Shown here one piece after another: positions 7,913-15,215 of a stretch of 43,688 nt of DNA. Origin of the DNA: Oscillospiraceae bacterium (GTDB taxonomy: Bacteria > Bacillota > Clostridia > Oscillospirales > Oscillospiraceae); NCBI GenBank assembly GCA_020025715.1, contig JAHHRQ010000009.1, positions 1 to 43,688 on the forward strand, written 5' to 3'. Under the pieces are notes generated by a model. The model searched no databases and had not been told where the DNA came from. It saw only the letters and a list, made by a program, of their open reading frames with translations. The position numbers and the translations under genes were made by a program. Every line of letters starts with the position of its first letter. The stretch's first letter is position 1.

Positions 7913-10294
7913 TTACTGTATGGTGTTGAGGTACTGCTTAATAGCGCCTGCACCTGCGTACTTTTCGTACTCGCTGCCCTTGATGATAACCAGAGTGGGA
8001 GCCTGCTTTACACCGTAAGAGGTGGTGAGCTCGGGGTTCTCCTCTGCCATCAGCTTTTCATACTTGAAGCCTGCCTTATCAAGGTAGGAGCAGGCGATGC
8101 GGCAGTTGGGGCAGGTGGGAGTGGCAAAGAGAATTGCCTTGTCCTCTGCGGGAGCTTCTGCCTTCTTCTGGGGAACAGCTGCTGCGGGAGCATCTGCATT
8201 CAGGGGGCCTTCGTGGCGGAGGTGGGATGCACCGATGTCATAAGTGCGGCGCTCCTTGTACTCCTGAGCCTTACCTGCGTTCCAGTTCTGAACAGGTCTG
8301 TAATAACCGGTGATACGGCTGTAAACCTCTGCGCTCTCTCCGCAGTGGGGGCAGGTGAACTGCTCGCCGTTGAGGTAGCCGTGGTGCTTGCACACGGAGT
8401 AGGTGGGGGAGAGGGTGTAGTAAGGCAGCTTGTAGTTCTCTGCTATCTTACGAACCAGATTTGCGGCAGCCTCCCAGCTGGGCAGCTTCTCGCCTAAGAA
8501 GGCGTGGAATACTGTGCCGGAGGTGTAGCGGGTCTGGAGATCATCCTGAATGTCAAGAGCATCGAAAATATCCTCGGTGTAGTCAACAGGCAGGTGAGAA
8601 GAGTTGGTGTAGTAAGGAGTACCGTCAGCCTCGCCGGAGGTGATGATGTCGGGGAAGGTTTCAACATCGTGCTTTGCAAGGCGGTAGGAGGTGGACTCTG
8701 CGGGAGTGGCCTCAAGGTTGTAGAGGTCGCCGTACTGCTCCTGATAGTCGCTCAGGCGCTCTCTCATGTGGTCCAGAACCTGCTTTGTGAACTCCTGGCA
8801 CTCGGGGTGGGTCATGTCTTTTCTTATCCACTTTGCGTTAAGGCCGGCTTCGTTCATACCGACAAGGCCGATAGTGGAGAAGTGGTTTTTAAAGCTGCCG
8901 AGGTAATACTTGGTGTAGGGGTAAAGACCTGCATCAAGAAGCTTGGTGATTACATCACGCTTAATCTTAAGGGAGCGGGCTGCAATGTCCATAAGCTTAT
9001 CAAGACGCTTGTAGAAGTCTGCCTCGTCAGCGGACAGGTATGCAAGTCTGGGCATGTTAAGAGTAACAACGCCGATAGAACCGGTGCTTTCGCCGGAACC
9101 GAAGTAACCGCCGGATTTCTTTCTCAGCTCGCGCAGGTCGAGACGGAGACGGCAGCACATGGAACGGACGTCGGAAGGCTCCATGTCGGAGTTGATGTAG
9201 TTGGAGAAATAGGGGGTGCCGTATTTTGCGGTCATCTCAAAGAGCATCTTGTTGTTCTCTGTGGGAGACCAGTCAAAGTCACGGGTGATGGAGTAGGTGG
9301 GAATGGGGTACTGGAAACCGCGGCCGTTTGCGTCGCCCTCAATCATAACGTCGATGAAGGCTTTGTTTACCATGTCCATTTCCTTCTTGCAGTCACCGTA
9401 GGTGAAGTCCTGCTCCTTGCCGCCGACGATAGCGGGCAGATCCTTAAGGTCGGAGGGAACGGTCCAGTCCAGAGTGATGTTGGAGAAAGGAGCCTGAGTA
9501 CCCCAGCGGGAGGGGGTGTTCACGCCGAAAACAAAGGACTGAATGCACTGCTTAACCTCTTTGTAGCCGAGGTTATCTACCTTTACGAAGGGAGCGAGGT
9601 AAGTGTCAAAGGAAGAGAAAGCCTGAGCACCTGCCCATTCGTTCTGCATAATGCCGAGGAAGTTTACCATCTGGTTGCAGAGAGTGGAGAGGTGGCTTGC
9701 GGGAGAGGAATTTATCTTTCCCGGAATACCGAGACCCTGAGTGATGAGCTGCTTTAAGCTCCAGCCGGCGCAGTAGCCGGTGAGCATGCTCAGGTCGTGG
9801 ATGTGCATGTCGCAGTTTCTGTGGGCGTTGCCGATCTCATCATCGTAAACTTCGCTGAGCCAGTAGTTTGCGGTGATAGCGCCGGAGTTGGAGAGAATAA
9901 GACCGCCGACGGAGTAGGTGACGGTGGAGTTCTCCTTTACGCGCCAGTCCAGAACGTTAAGGTACTTGTCCACAGTCTCTTTATAGTCGAGATAGGTGGT
10001 ACCCATGTTGCGGACTTTCTCTCTCTGCTTGCGGTAGAGAATGTAGGACTTTGCCACAGTCTCATAGCCTGCACGGGAAAGAACGGTTTCCACGCTGTCC
10101 TGAATATCTTCAACGGAAATGAATCCGTCCTTTATCTTTTCCTGAAAATCTGCTGTGACCTTCAGAGCGAGAAAATCAATAACGTTGTCGTTGTACTGGG
10201 TTTCAGTTGCGTCAAATGCCTTTTTGATAGCAGCAGCAATTTTATTTATGCTGAAATCGACAACTTTGCCGTCGCGCTTAATTACCTGATACAT
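7913..10294 (-). CDS. nrdD: Anaerobic (class III) ribonucleoside-triphosphate reductase with fused C-terminal redoxin domain
   Basis: A 793-aa glycyl-radical enzyme that reduces ribonucleotides to deoxyribonucleotides. Residues 1-90 form an ATP-cone (YQVIKRDGKVVDFS). The core has candidate active-site cysteines in YCAGWS (Cys175) and MCCRLRLDL (380-381), and the GSIGVVTLNMPR strand. A zinc-site region holds Cys635, Cys648 and Cys651, and the probable radical glycine is Gly663 in RITGYYRP. After an alanine/proline linker (about 693-717), residues 718-793 form a glutaredoxin/thioredoxin-like domain with CPNC (728-731) and the cis-proline segment QAPTLVI. The ATG at 10294 has a GGAGG site; the open frame extends 32 codons further but runs into nrdG. 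It follows nrdG by 22 nt. Confidence 0.95.
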   Translation of the reverse strand: MYQVIKRDGKVVDFSINKIAAAIKKAFDATETQYNDNVIDFLALKVTADFQEKIKDGFISVEDIQDSVETVLSRAGYETVAKSYILYRKQREKVRNMGTTYLDYKETVDKYLNVLDWRVKENSTVTYSVGGLILSNSGAITANYWLSEVYDDEIGNAHRNCDMHIHDLSMLTGYCAGWSLKQLITQGLGIPGKINSSPASHLSTLCNQMVNFLGIMQNEWAGAQAFSSFDTYLAPFVKVDNLGYKEVKQCIQSFVFGVNTPSRWGTQAPFSNITLDWTVPSDLKDLPAIVGGKEQDFTYGDCKKEMDMVNKAFIDVMIEGDANGRGFQYPIPTYSITRDFDWSPTENNKMLFEMTAKYGTPYFSNYINSDMEPSDVRSMCCRLRLDLRELRKKSGGYFGSGESTGSIGVVTLNMPRLAYLSADEADFYKRLDKLMDIAARSLKIKRDVITKLLDAGLYPYTKYYLGSFKNHFSTIGLVGMNEAGLNAKWIRKDMTHPECQEFTKQVLDHMRERLSDYQEQYGDLYNLEATPAESTSYRLAKHDVETFPDIITSGEADGTPYYTNSSHLPVDYTEDIFDALDIQDDLQTRYTSGTVFHAFLGEKLPSWEAAANLVRKIAENYKLPYYTLSPTYSVCKHHGYLNGEQFTCPHCGESAEVYSRITGYYRPVQNWNAGKAQEYKERRTYDIGASHLRHEGPLNADAPAAAVPQKKAEAPAEDKAILFATPTCPNCRIACSYLDKAGFKYEKLMAEENPELTTSYGVKQAPTLVIIKGSEYEKYAGAGAIKQYLNTIQ

Positions 10295-10316
10295 TTTATC
10301 TTTTCCTCCTTCATTT

Positions 10317-11009
10317 TCAAACGCCGCGAAGCTCTGCTGCCGGCACAAACTCTGCCGCCGCTTCCCGCAGACGCTCCATTTCTTCTTCATTGAAAGCTCC
10401 GAGACCGCCCATAGAGAGAATGTCTCCGGAGTCTTTAAACTGTTGCAAATAATATTCCTTGGCGCCGGATATCCACTTTGCCGCCTCTTTTATGCTCTCG
10501 ACGGTGTGCAGACCCTTAACGGTAGTGGTTCTGAATTCATAATCCACAGTGCCGGAAAGGAGAAAATCCTTTGAGCGCTCAATATCTGCCATGTTTACCT
10601 TTGCACCTACGGTCTTTTCGTAAAGCTCAGGAGAGTTTTTAATGTCCATGGCCACTCTGTCAACAAGCCCTGCTTTGCAGAGCTCAATAAGTCTGTCGGG
10701 GAAAGAGCCGTTGGTATCAAGCTTGATCTGATACCCCAGATCTTTAACCTTTTTCAGAAATTCGTCTATGTCCTTATGTAAAAGGGGCTCTCCGCCTGTT
10801 ACTGCTACCCCGTCCAGTATGCCCTGCCTTTTCTTTAAAAAGGCCAGCACGGTTTCTTCGCTGCTGTCATGGGCCATACGCTCCGGTATAACCAGAGAGG
10901 CGTTATGACAGAAAGGACAGCGGAAGTTGCAGCCGCCGGTAAATACCGTACATGCAACTCTGCCGGGGTAATCCAGTAAGGTAAGCTTTTGTAAACCCGA
11001 AATAAGCAT
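10317..11009 (-). CDS. nrdG: Anaerobic RNR activating radical-SAM protein
   Basis: A 230-aa radical S-adenosylmethionine enzyme that generates the glycyl radical in NrdD. The 4Fe-4S motif is CNFRCPFC (Cys27, Cys31, Cys34), followed by the SAM-binding GGEPLL and the LDTNGS strand. The length and the start MLISGLQKLTLLDYPG match the longer NrdG form common in Clostridia. The ATG at 11009 follows GGAGG at 11017-11021. It is first in the nrdG-nrdD unit, behind a vegetative promoter and an NrdR box. Confidence 0.94.
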   Translation of the reverse strand: MLISGLQKLTLLDYPGRVACTVFTGGCNFRCPFCHNASLVIPERMAHDSSEETVLAFLKKRQGILDGVAVTGGEPLLHKDIDEFLKKVKDLGYQIKLDTNGSFPDRLIELCKAGLVDRVAMDIKNSPELYEKTVGAKVNMADIERSKDFLLSGTVDYEFRTTTVKGLHTVESIKEAAKWISGAKEYYLQQFKDSGDILSMGGLGAFNEEEMERLREAAAEFVPAAELRGV

Positions 11010-11044
11010 TTTAAAAGCCTCCGTTCCGTGTTTCCACTTGCAAT

Positions 11045-11073
11045 ATAATATCTGTAAACCAACTCTTTGTCAA
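11045..11073 (-). promoter_or_regulatory. Promoter of nrdG-nrdD
   Basis: Minus strand -35 TTGACA (11068-11073, perfect), 17-bp spacer, -10 TATTAT (11045-11050), about 36 nt upstream of the nrdG start. Confidence 0.85.
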
Positions 11074-11082
11074 GAGACAAAA

Positions 11083-11098
11083 TCACTATATATTGTGG
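11083..11098. promoter_or_regulatory. NrdR box upstream of nrdG
   Basis: TCACTATATATTGTGG matches the palindromic NrdR operator consensus (ACACWATATATWGTGT) at 14 of 16 positions. It lies just upstream of the -35. A weaker second match (10 of 16) overlaps the -10 at 11038-11053. NrdR is the usual bacterial repressor of RNR operons; its gene is not in this window. Confidence 0.75.
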
Positions 11099-11132
11099 TG
11101 CAACCGCGTCGAAACCGCCATAAACACAAAAT

Positions 11133-11171
11133 ATGGTGCCAGCGCGGGGGCTGCCCCCAAGCTGACACCAT
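11133..11171 (-). terminator. Strong hairpin upstream of nrdG (terminator or leader structure)
   Basis: Stem atggtg / caccat continued by cagc / gctg and ggggg / ccccc with a 3-nt loop. On the minus strand it is followed by ATATTTTGTGTTT. A promoter-like sequence lies immediately upstream, so it would be the first structure in that transcript. Confidence 0.55.
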
Positions 11172-11176
11172 TTGGT

Positions 11177-11205
11177 ATTCTACATCATTTTGCCCCATAA
11201 TTCAA
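11177..11205 (-). promoter_or_regulatory. Second, distal promoter-like sequence upstream of nrdG
   Basis: Minus strand TTGAAT (11200-11205), 17-bp spacer, TAGAAT (11177-11182). A transcript from here would start with the hairpin at 11133-11171 and, if not terminated, run into nrdG. Confidence 0.45.
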
Positions 11206-11303
11206 GAGAGAATGTGGTTTTCGGACGTATAAAAGAGCAGGGGTAAGAGAGGCATAAAATGTGTAAAAAGACCAAAAATAATTTTTGTTTGTTTTTTATG
11301 AAA

Positions 11304-11406
11304 TAAAAAAAGCGCGGACTGAAAAAATTTCCAGTCCGCAAACAGGGTTGTGGGATAAAGATATGAGCCGGGTCTTTCATTTCGAAAGACCAATTGGATA
11401 AGCTGT
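11304..11406 (-). ncRNA. Candidate orphan small RNA (about 100 nt)
   Basis: No protein gene fits here. On the minus strand a promoter-like sequence (11413-11441) is followed, after a region of about 100 nt, by a classical intrinsic terminator: an 8-bp stem gcggactg / cagtccgc (11313-11339) and a T7 run. Between them is a perfect 8-bp hairpin ggtctttc / gaaagacc (11371-11391). No reading frame of note is present inside. I do not recognise it as 6S, SRP or any riboswitch. The 5' end is inferred. Confidence 0.45.
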
Positions 11407-11412
11407 GAGTAT

Positions 11413-11441
11413 AGGATAGTACAAGATATTGTATTTGTAAA
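11413..11441 (-). promoter_or_regulatory. Promoter-like sequence for the candidate small RNA
   Basis: Minus strand TTTACA (11436-11441), 17-bp spacer, TATCCT (11413-11418). Each hexamer differs from consensus at one or two positions. Confidence 0.45.
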
Positions 11442-11567
11442 GAGCGAAAGGACACTACTTTTGTCGAAGGTATATTTTCTTTTAATGGGGAGAAAATATA
11501 TGGGAATACAAGGCTTGCCGAAGTTGAAAACATATTCGGGAAACCTTATGAAAGGAGAAGTTTTGCT

Positions 11568-11777
11568 ATGATAATTGACCGTATAGCCCTTATTCTTGCC
11601 ATAATCGGCGGCATAAACTGGGGCAGCGTAGGCCTTTTCCGCTTTGACATTGTGGCTTTCCTGTGCGGCGGACAGACGGGAGTTGTGAGCCGGGTCATTT
11701 ATACACTGGTAGGGCTTGCCGCTCTTTGGTGCATATCCCTGCTTTTCAGAACCGATTCCGTAACGGATCAGGGCTAA
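11568..11777 (+). CDS. DUF378 family small membrane protein
   Basis: A 69-aa protein with two hydrophobic segments (about 4-25 and 40-62). The sequence ALILAIIGGINWGSVGLFRFDIVA and the later RVIYTLVGLAALW match the DUF378 family, small membrane proteins of unknown function common in Firmicutes. AAAGGAG lies 10 nt upstream of the ATG, and a terminator follows. No clear promoter was found, although the 150 nt upstream contains AT-rich stretches. Confidence 0.85.
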   Translation: MIIDRIALILAIIGGINWGSVGLFRFDIVAFLCGGQTGVVSRVIYTLVGLAALWCISLLFRTDSVTDQG

Positions 11778-11792
11778 AGCCTTTAAAGCATA

Positions 11793-11823
11793 AAAAGACA
11801 GGCGGTGAAGCCTGTCTTTTTTT
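11793..11823. terminator. Terminator of the DUF378 gene (also serves the converging operon)
   Basis: Stem aagacagg / cctgtctt with an 8-nt loop and a T7 run. The converging DUF1294 gene ends within it. Confidence 0.85.
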
Positions 11824-12109
11824 ACATAATAAACATCCATATAAGCCCTGCAAGCTGCAAAATTGCAAATAGGGGAAAGCAGATTACAAACTTTAAATGC
11901 CGTGTTTTGTGGTGAAATGCATACATTCCGCCCCAGCCGCCTATGGCACCCCCGAGAATGGCGAGGATGAAAAGCCGCCGTTCCGGCACTCTGTATCTGC
12001 CTTTAACTGCCCTGCGTTTATCCACAGCCATTGTTATAAACAGGATAATGCTCATTATTATCATAATGCACAAAAGCAGCATGGCAGGGGATGAGAAAAA
12101 TTCTTTCAT
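11822..12109 (-). CDS. DUF1294 family membrane protein
   Basis: A 95-aa protein with hydrophobic segments at about 10-28, 46-65 and 73-93. The stretch MAVDKRRAVKGRYRVPERRL followed by LGGAIGGWGGMYAFHHKTRH is the DUF1294 signature (often found alone or after a cold-shock domain). The function is unknown. It is the last gene of a three-gene operon; its ATG overlaps the stop of the metallophosphatase gene in an ATGA, implying translational coupling. Confidence 0.85.
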   Translation of the reverse strand: MKEFFSSPAMLLLCIMIIMSIILFITMAVDKRRAVKGRYRVPERRLFILAILGGAIGGWGGMYAFHHKTRHLKFVICFPLFAILQLAGLIWMFIM

Positions 12110-13206
12110 ATAAGCTCTCCGAAGTACCAGCCTGATACTCCCTTGTGTTTTACAAAATAGCGGTCGGAGCAGGTTTCCACAACTCTTACCTGATCGCCCT
12201 CCTTAAGAGGCAGCACATAGTCTGTGCAGTCGTTGCAGTCGGTAAATTCGTTGTTTGTGAAAAGATATTTTGTAAGTATTTTCATTTCGTAGCCTGTTCT
12301 CACATGGCGGCACAGGGAAAATTCCTCCCCGCGCTCCAAGACCTGCACCTGACTGTCACCCCAGCGGATGTAATAGGAGCTTTTACTTCCCTCCTGATCG
12401 TTTAAAACCGTTTTAACAGGGAAGGGGTCATAGGCCACAAAGCCGAAGTCGTCGCTGTCTTTATTTGGAATAATGAGGCAGTTTAACTGTCCGTCATCCT
12501 TTAAAACACAGCCGCCGTCTATGCTGACAATCTTCTTTTCCCTGTCCACTATGGGGTTTGCACACACTGTGTTTTCCCCGTACAGCATAACAGGCCAGTG
12601 GCCGACGATCAGCCATTTGTCAAAGCTCCAGCCTCTTTTCAGCAGTCCGTCGCAGCGGTCAAGCTCTTCGGAGCTTTGCTCACGCAGGGGCTTCCCGGGG
12701 GTCATGCCGGCATGGGCAAAAATGAAGTTTTCCGTTTCTATGGCGTGGGGAATAGTGCTGAGAAAATCAAATTCAGCTTTAAAGTTTCTGCGGAGTTGAG
12801 CTTTAACAGCGGAAAAGCTCTCAATTTCAAAGGGGTCTATGCCGGAAAGATTGCACATGTCCCAGAGCAGACCGCACTTTTTCCACAACATATAGCGGAG
12901 AAGATGGTCGTCTGCCTCCTCGCCGTGCTCAGGGTCAAATACATTTGCCCAGTCATCGCAGTTGCCGCAGACGGCGTGGACATTACCCATTTTGCAAAGC
13001 TCCATTATGATATGCAGGGTCTTAAGGCTTTCGGCGCCCTTTTCCAGAAAGTCACCGTCTATTATAAGCTCGTCCTTTGAGCTGAATTTTGCCTTTTGGA
13101 GAACTCCTCTGAAATAGGGGACGTTGGCGTGGATGTCGGAAATTACCAGAATCCTCCGTCCCGGCTCCACATTGAGCTGTTCAATTCTTGCAGGCCTATT
13201 GAACAT
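12106..13206 (-). CDS. Calcineurin-like metallophosphoesterase with C-terminal SH3-like domain
   Basis: A 366-aa protein. The metallophosphoesterase motifs appear in order: SDIHAN (23-28), DGDFLEKG (50-57), GNCDDW (81-86), HAG and VGHWP. The last is usually GHTP in PPP-type enzymes, so Trp replaces Thr here. The spacing resembles the PPP/PrpE-like phosphoprotein phosphatase and diadenosine tetraphosphatase group. The final 45 or so residues (YVLPLKEGDQVRVVETCSD, SGWYFGELI) look like a bacterial SH3-type domain. No signal peptide is seen, so it is probably cytoplasmic. The start overlaps the preceding gene by 11 bp. The substrate is unknown. Confidence 0.85.
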   Translation of the reverse strand: MFNRPARIEQLNVEPGRRILVISDIHANVPYFRGVLQKAKFSSKDELIIDGDFLEKGAESLKTLHIIMELCKMGNVHAVCGNCDDWANVFDPEHGEEADDHLLRYMLWKKCGLLWDMCNLSGIDPFEIESFSAVKAQLRRNFKAEFDFLSTIPHAIETENFIFAHAGMTPGKPLREQSSEELDRCDGLLKRGWSFDKWLIVGHWPVMLYGENTVCANPIVDREKKIVSIDGGCVLKDDGQLNCLIIPNKDSDDFGFVAYDPFPVKTVLNDQEGSKSSYYIRWGDSQVQVLERGEEFSLCRHVRTGYEMKILTKYLFTNNEFTDCNDCTDYVLPLKEGDQVRVVETCSDRYFVKHKGVSGWYFGELI

Positions 13207-14326
13207 GGTGCCTGCCTCCCAGATCGTATTCCATTAAATAAAGCTTGCCGGTGCCGGTGTTTTCAGCCGATACGGTTTTAAAGCCGTATTTCTCGTAAAA
13301 GGCAAGAGCGGGTTTATTGTCGTCTGCAACATGGAGCATCAGCTTTTTTCTGCCCATAAAGGAATATTTTGAAATGCAGCGGGCCAGAAGCTGAATACCG
13401 TAGCCCTTGTTGCGGTACTGGGGATTTAAGTATATAAGGCTTACCCAGCCGCAGCCCTCTTTCGCACCGCGGCGGGTGTCCATGTCTATAAGACCGACAG
13501 GGGTTTCATCGTCATATATGCACAGTACCGCAGAGTTATCGGAGTTATAGTGGGAGATAGCGCTTTCAAGATACACTGAGCCTTCAAAGCCCTTTGTGCT
13601 GTTGTGGGCGGCTCTCCATGCGTCCTCATAGCAGGAAACGTAATAGTCTCTGTGTTCGGCGGGGTTCATTGCCACATCCCGGAGATCGTTTGTGCTGCCC
13701 CATGCCTTATCACCAAGGGGAATAATGTGGGAATAGTCGTTAAGATAGGCGATGCTGAATTTGCCGTTTTCCCAGATAAGCTTTGTAACGGAGGTGTTTT
13801 TGACTATGGGCAGGTTTTCCACATCGTTTAAGCTCATTCCGCTTACTCTTGCTATAAAGCAGCGTATGGAAACGCCGTGGCTTACTGCCACAACCTTCTG
13901 CCCCTCATGTCTCCGGGCTATATCCTCCAAAGCGGGATAAACTCTGTCTCCTACCTGCTTGTAGGTTTCGGCACCTTCCTTATACCACTTGTCCTGATCG
14001 TACATGAACTGCCGTGCAAGCTCCGGCTCGTCGTACATAACATTGCCGAAAAACTTGGTTTCCCACGGACCTACGTTTATTTCTCTGAGACGGGGTTCGG
14101 GAATAATGGTTAGGGGATGATATTTCGTAATTGCAGAGGCGGTGAGCATGGTTCTGTGCAGGTCACTTGCGTACACCGCATCTATATCTTCGTCTTTAAA
14201 ACGCTCTGCCAGAGCCGCTATCTGCTCCATGCCGGCATCGGTAACGTCTCCGTCCCAATGGCCCTGCATCATGCGATAGACATTGCCCTCAGCCTGAGCG
14301 TGTCGAATGAGATAAATTTCCGTCAT
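13196..14326 (-). CDS. Histidine phosphatase fused to a GNAT acetyltransferase domain
   Basis: A 376-aa two-domain protein. Residues 1-210 are a phosphoglycerate-mutase-like histidine phosphatase with the phosphohistidine motif LIRHAQAEGN (His9), ASDLHRTMLTA, and the second catalytic His in VAVSHGVSIR. Residues of about 225-376 form a GNAT fold with VSLIYLNPQYRNKGYGIQLL (acetyl-CoA binding) and NKPALAFYEKYGF near the end. The ATG at 14326 follows GGAGG at 14335-14339; the open frame extends 70 codons upstream without a good start and is rejected. It is first in an operon with the metallophosphatase and DUF1294 genes. The substrates of both domains are unknown. Confidence 0.87.
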   Translation of the reverse strand: MTEIYLIRHAQAEGNVYRMMQGHWDGDVTDAGMEQIAALAERFKDEDIDAVYASDLHRTMLTASAITKYHPLTIIPEPRLREINVGPWETKFFGNVMYDEPELARQFMYDQDKWYKEGAETYKQVGDRVYPALEDIARRHEGQKVVAVSHGVSIRCFIARVSGMSLNDVENLPIVKNTSVTKLIWENGKFSIAYLNDYSHIIPLGDKAWGSTNDLRDVAMNPAEHRDYYVSCYEDAWRAAHNSTKGFEGSVYLESAISHYNSDNSAVLCIYDDETPVGLIDMDTRRGAKEGCGWVSLIYLNPQYRNKGYGIQLLARCISKYSFMGRKKLMLHVADDNKPALAFYEKYGFKTVSAENTGTGKLYLMEYDLGGRHHVQ

Positions 14327-14344
14327 AAGTTCTGCCTCCAAACC

Positions 14345-14373
14345 TTGACCGAAAAGGTCTAATACAGTATAAT
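14345..14373 (+). promoter_or_regulatory. Promoter of the PurN-like gene
   Basis: -35 TTGACC (14345-14350), 17-bp spacer, -10 TATAAT (14368-14373). It lies close to the start of the divergent phosphatase-GNAT gene and leaves a leader of about 105 nt. Confidence 0.75.
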
Positions 14374-14484
14374 AATAAAATACGGTTAAGATATTATAAC
14401 TTGATTTCTGCGAATTCTCAAGCCCTTTAAAGGGGATTGGGGATAAGAGATATAAAAGTTCCGGGAAAGCGGGGTAATTGATAA

Positions 14485-15111
14485 ATGGTAAGAGCGGCAG
14501 CCCTTGTATCGGGCGACGGAGCCGAGCTTCAGGCAATACTGGACTCCATGTATTTTAAGGAAATACCGAATTTTGAAATGGTTGCGGTCATATCCTCCAA
14601 CAAAGGGGCTTACGCCATGAAAAGAGCCTTGAACGCAGGAGTTCCTGCATATGTGGTTGACCCTGAGCTCTTCCCCAACATGACAAGCCACAGTATGGCA
14701 GTTGCAAACAAGCTTAAGGATATGGATATTGAGCTTGTAATTCTGGCAGGGTATGAGCTTCCTCTGGGAGTGGTGCCCTATCAGTATAAAAACCGCATTA
14801 TAGGTACATATCCGGCTATCTATCCCGCCTTTGAGGATGAGGAAGGGGATATATGCAGAGCGGTTCTTGAAAAGGGTATAAAGATTACCGGCGCTACCGC
14901 CTATTTTGCAGACGGTGACGGCAGAGTGGGAAATATAATTTCCCAGAAGGCCATTGACGTTCTGCCCGACGACACTCCCGAAAGCCTTAAGCGGCGTGTA
15001 ATGGAGGAGTGCGAGTGGAAGCTTCTGACTGAGGCTGTGTCCCTTTACTGTGACGGACGACTGTCTATTCACGGAAACAGAGTTATTATTGAGGACAAAA
15101 AGGAAAACTGA
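14485..15111 (+). CDS. PurN-like formyltransferase-fold protein lacking the catalytic residues
   Basis: A 208-aa protein that aligns along its length with phosphoribosylglycinamide formyltransferase: VSGDGAELQAI, VAVISSNKGAYAMKRA, VILAGYELPL, KITGATAYFADGDGRVGNIISQKA and DTPESLKRRVMEEC. The catalytic triad of E. coli PurN (Asn106, His108, Asp144) corresponds here to Gly107, Tyr109 and Arg147, so ordinary formyl transfer is unlikely. It has a good upstream promoter and a weak ribosome binding site. No purine gene is next to it. It may bind a folate or nucleotide as a sensor or have another activity; nothing in the sequence decides this. Confidence 0.8.
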   Translation: MVRAAALVSGDGAELQAILDSMYFKEIPNFEMVAVISSNKGAYAMKRALNAGVPAYVVDPELFPNMTSHSMAVANKLKDMDIELVILAGYELPLGVVPYQYKNRIIGTYPAIYPAFEDEEGDICRAVLEKGIKITGATAYFADGDGRVGNIISQKAIDVLPDDTPESLKRRVMEECEWKLLTEAVSLYCDGRLSIHGNRVIIEDKKEN

Positions 15112-15215
15112 AAAAACAGAAAACGGCATCGCCATGGGGACGCGATCCCCGGAAGGCTCTGAAAAACTGAACCTTTGATACCGCTTTTATAAAACAGAAA
15201 GCTGTGAGAAATTTT

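Noticed and set aside
8504..9757. Plus-strand open frame of 417 aa antisense to nrdD
   Set aside because: It is a shadow of nrdD codon usage with no start signals or family resemblance.
11202..11840. Minus-strand open frame of 212 aa over the DUF378 gene and the small RNA region
   Set aside because: It crosses two strong hairpins and the DUF378 gene, lacks a ribosome binding site and has no recognisable domain.
14386..15135. Minus-strand open frame of 249 aa antisense to the PurN-like gene
   Set aside because: The plus-strand protein aligns with a known fold and has a near-consensus promoter; the minus frame has neither.
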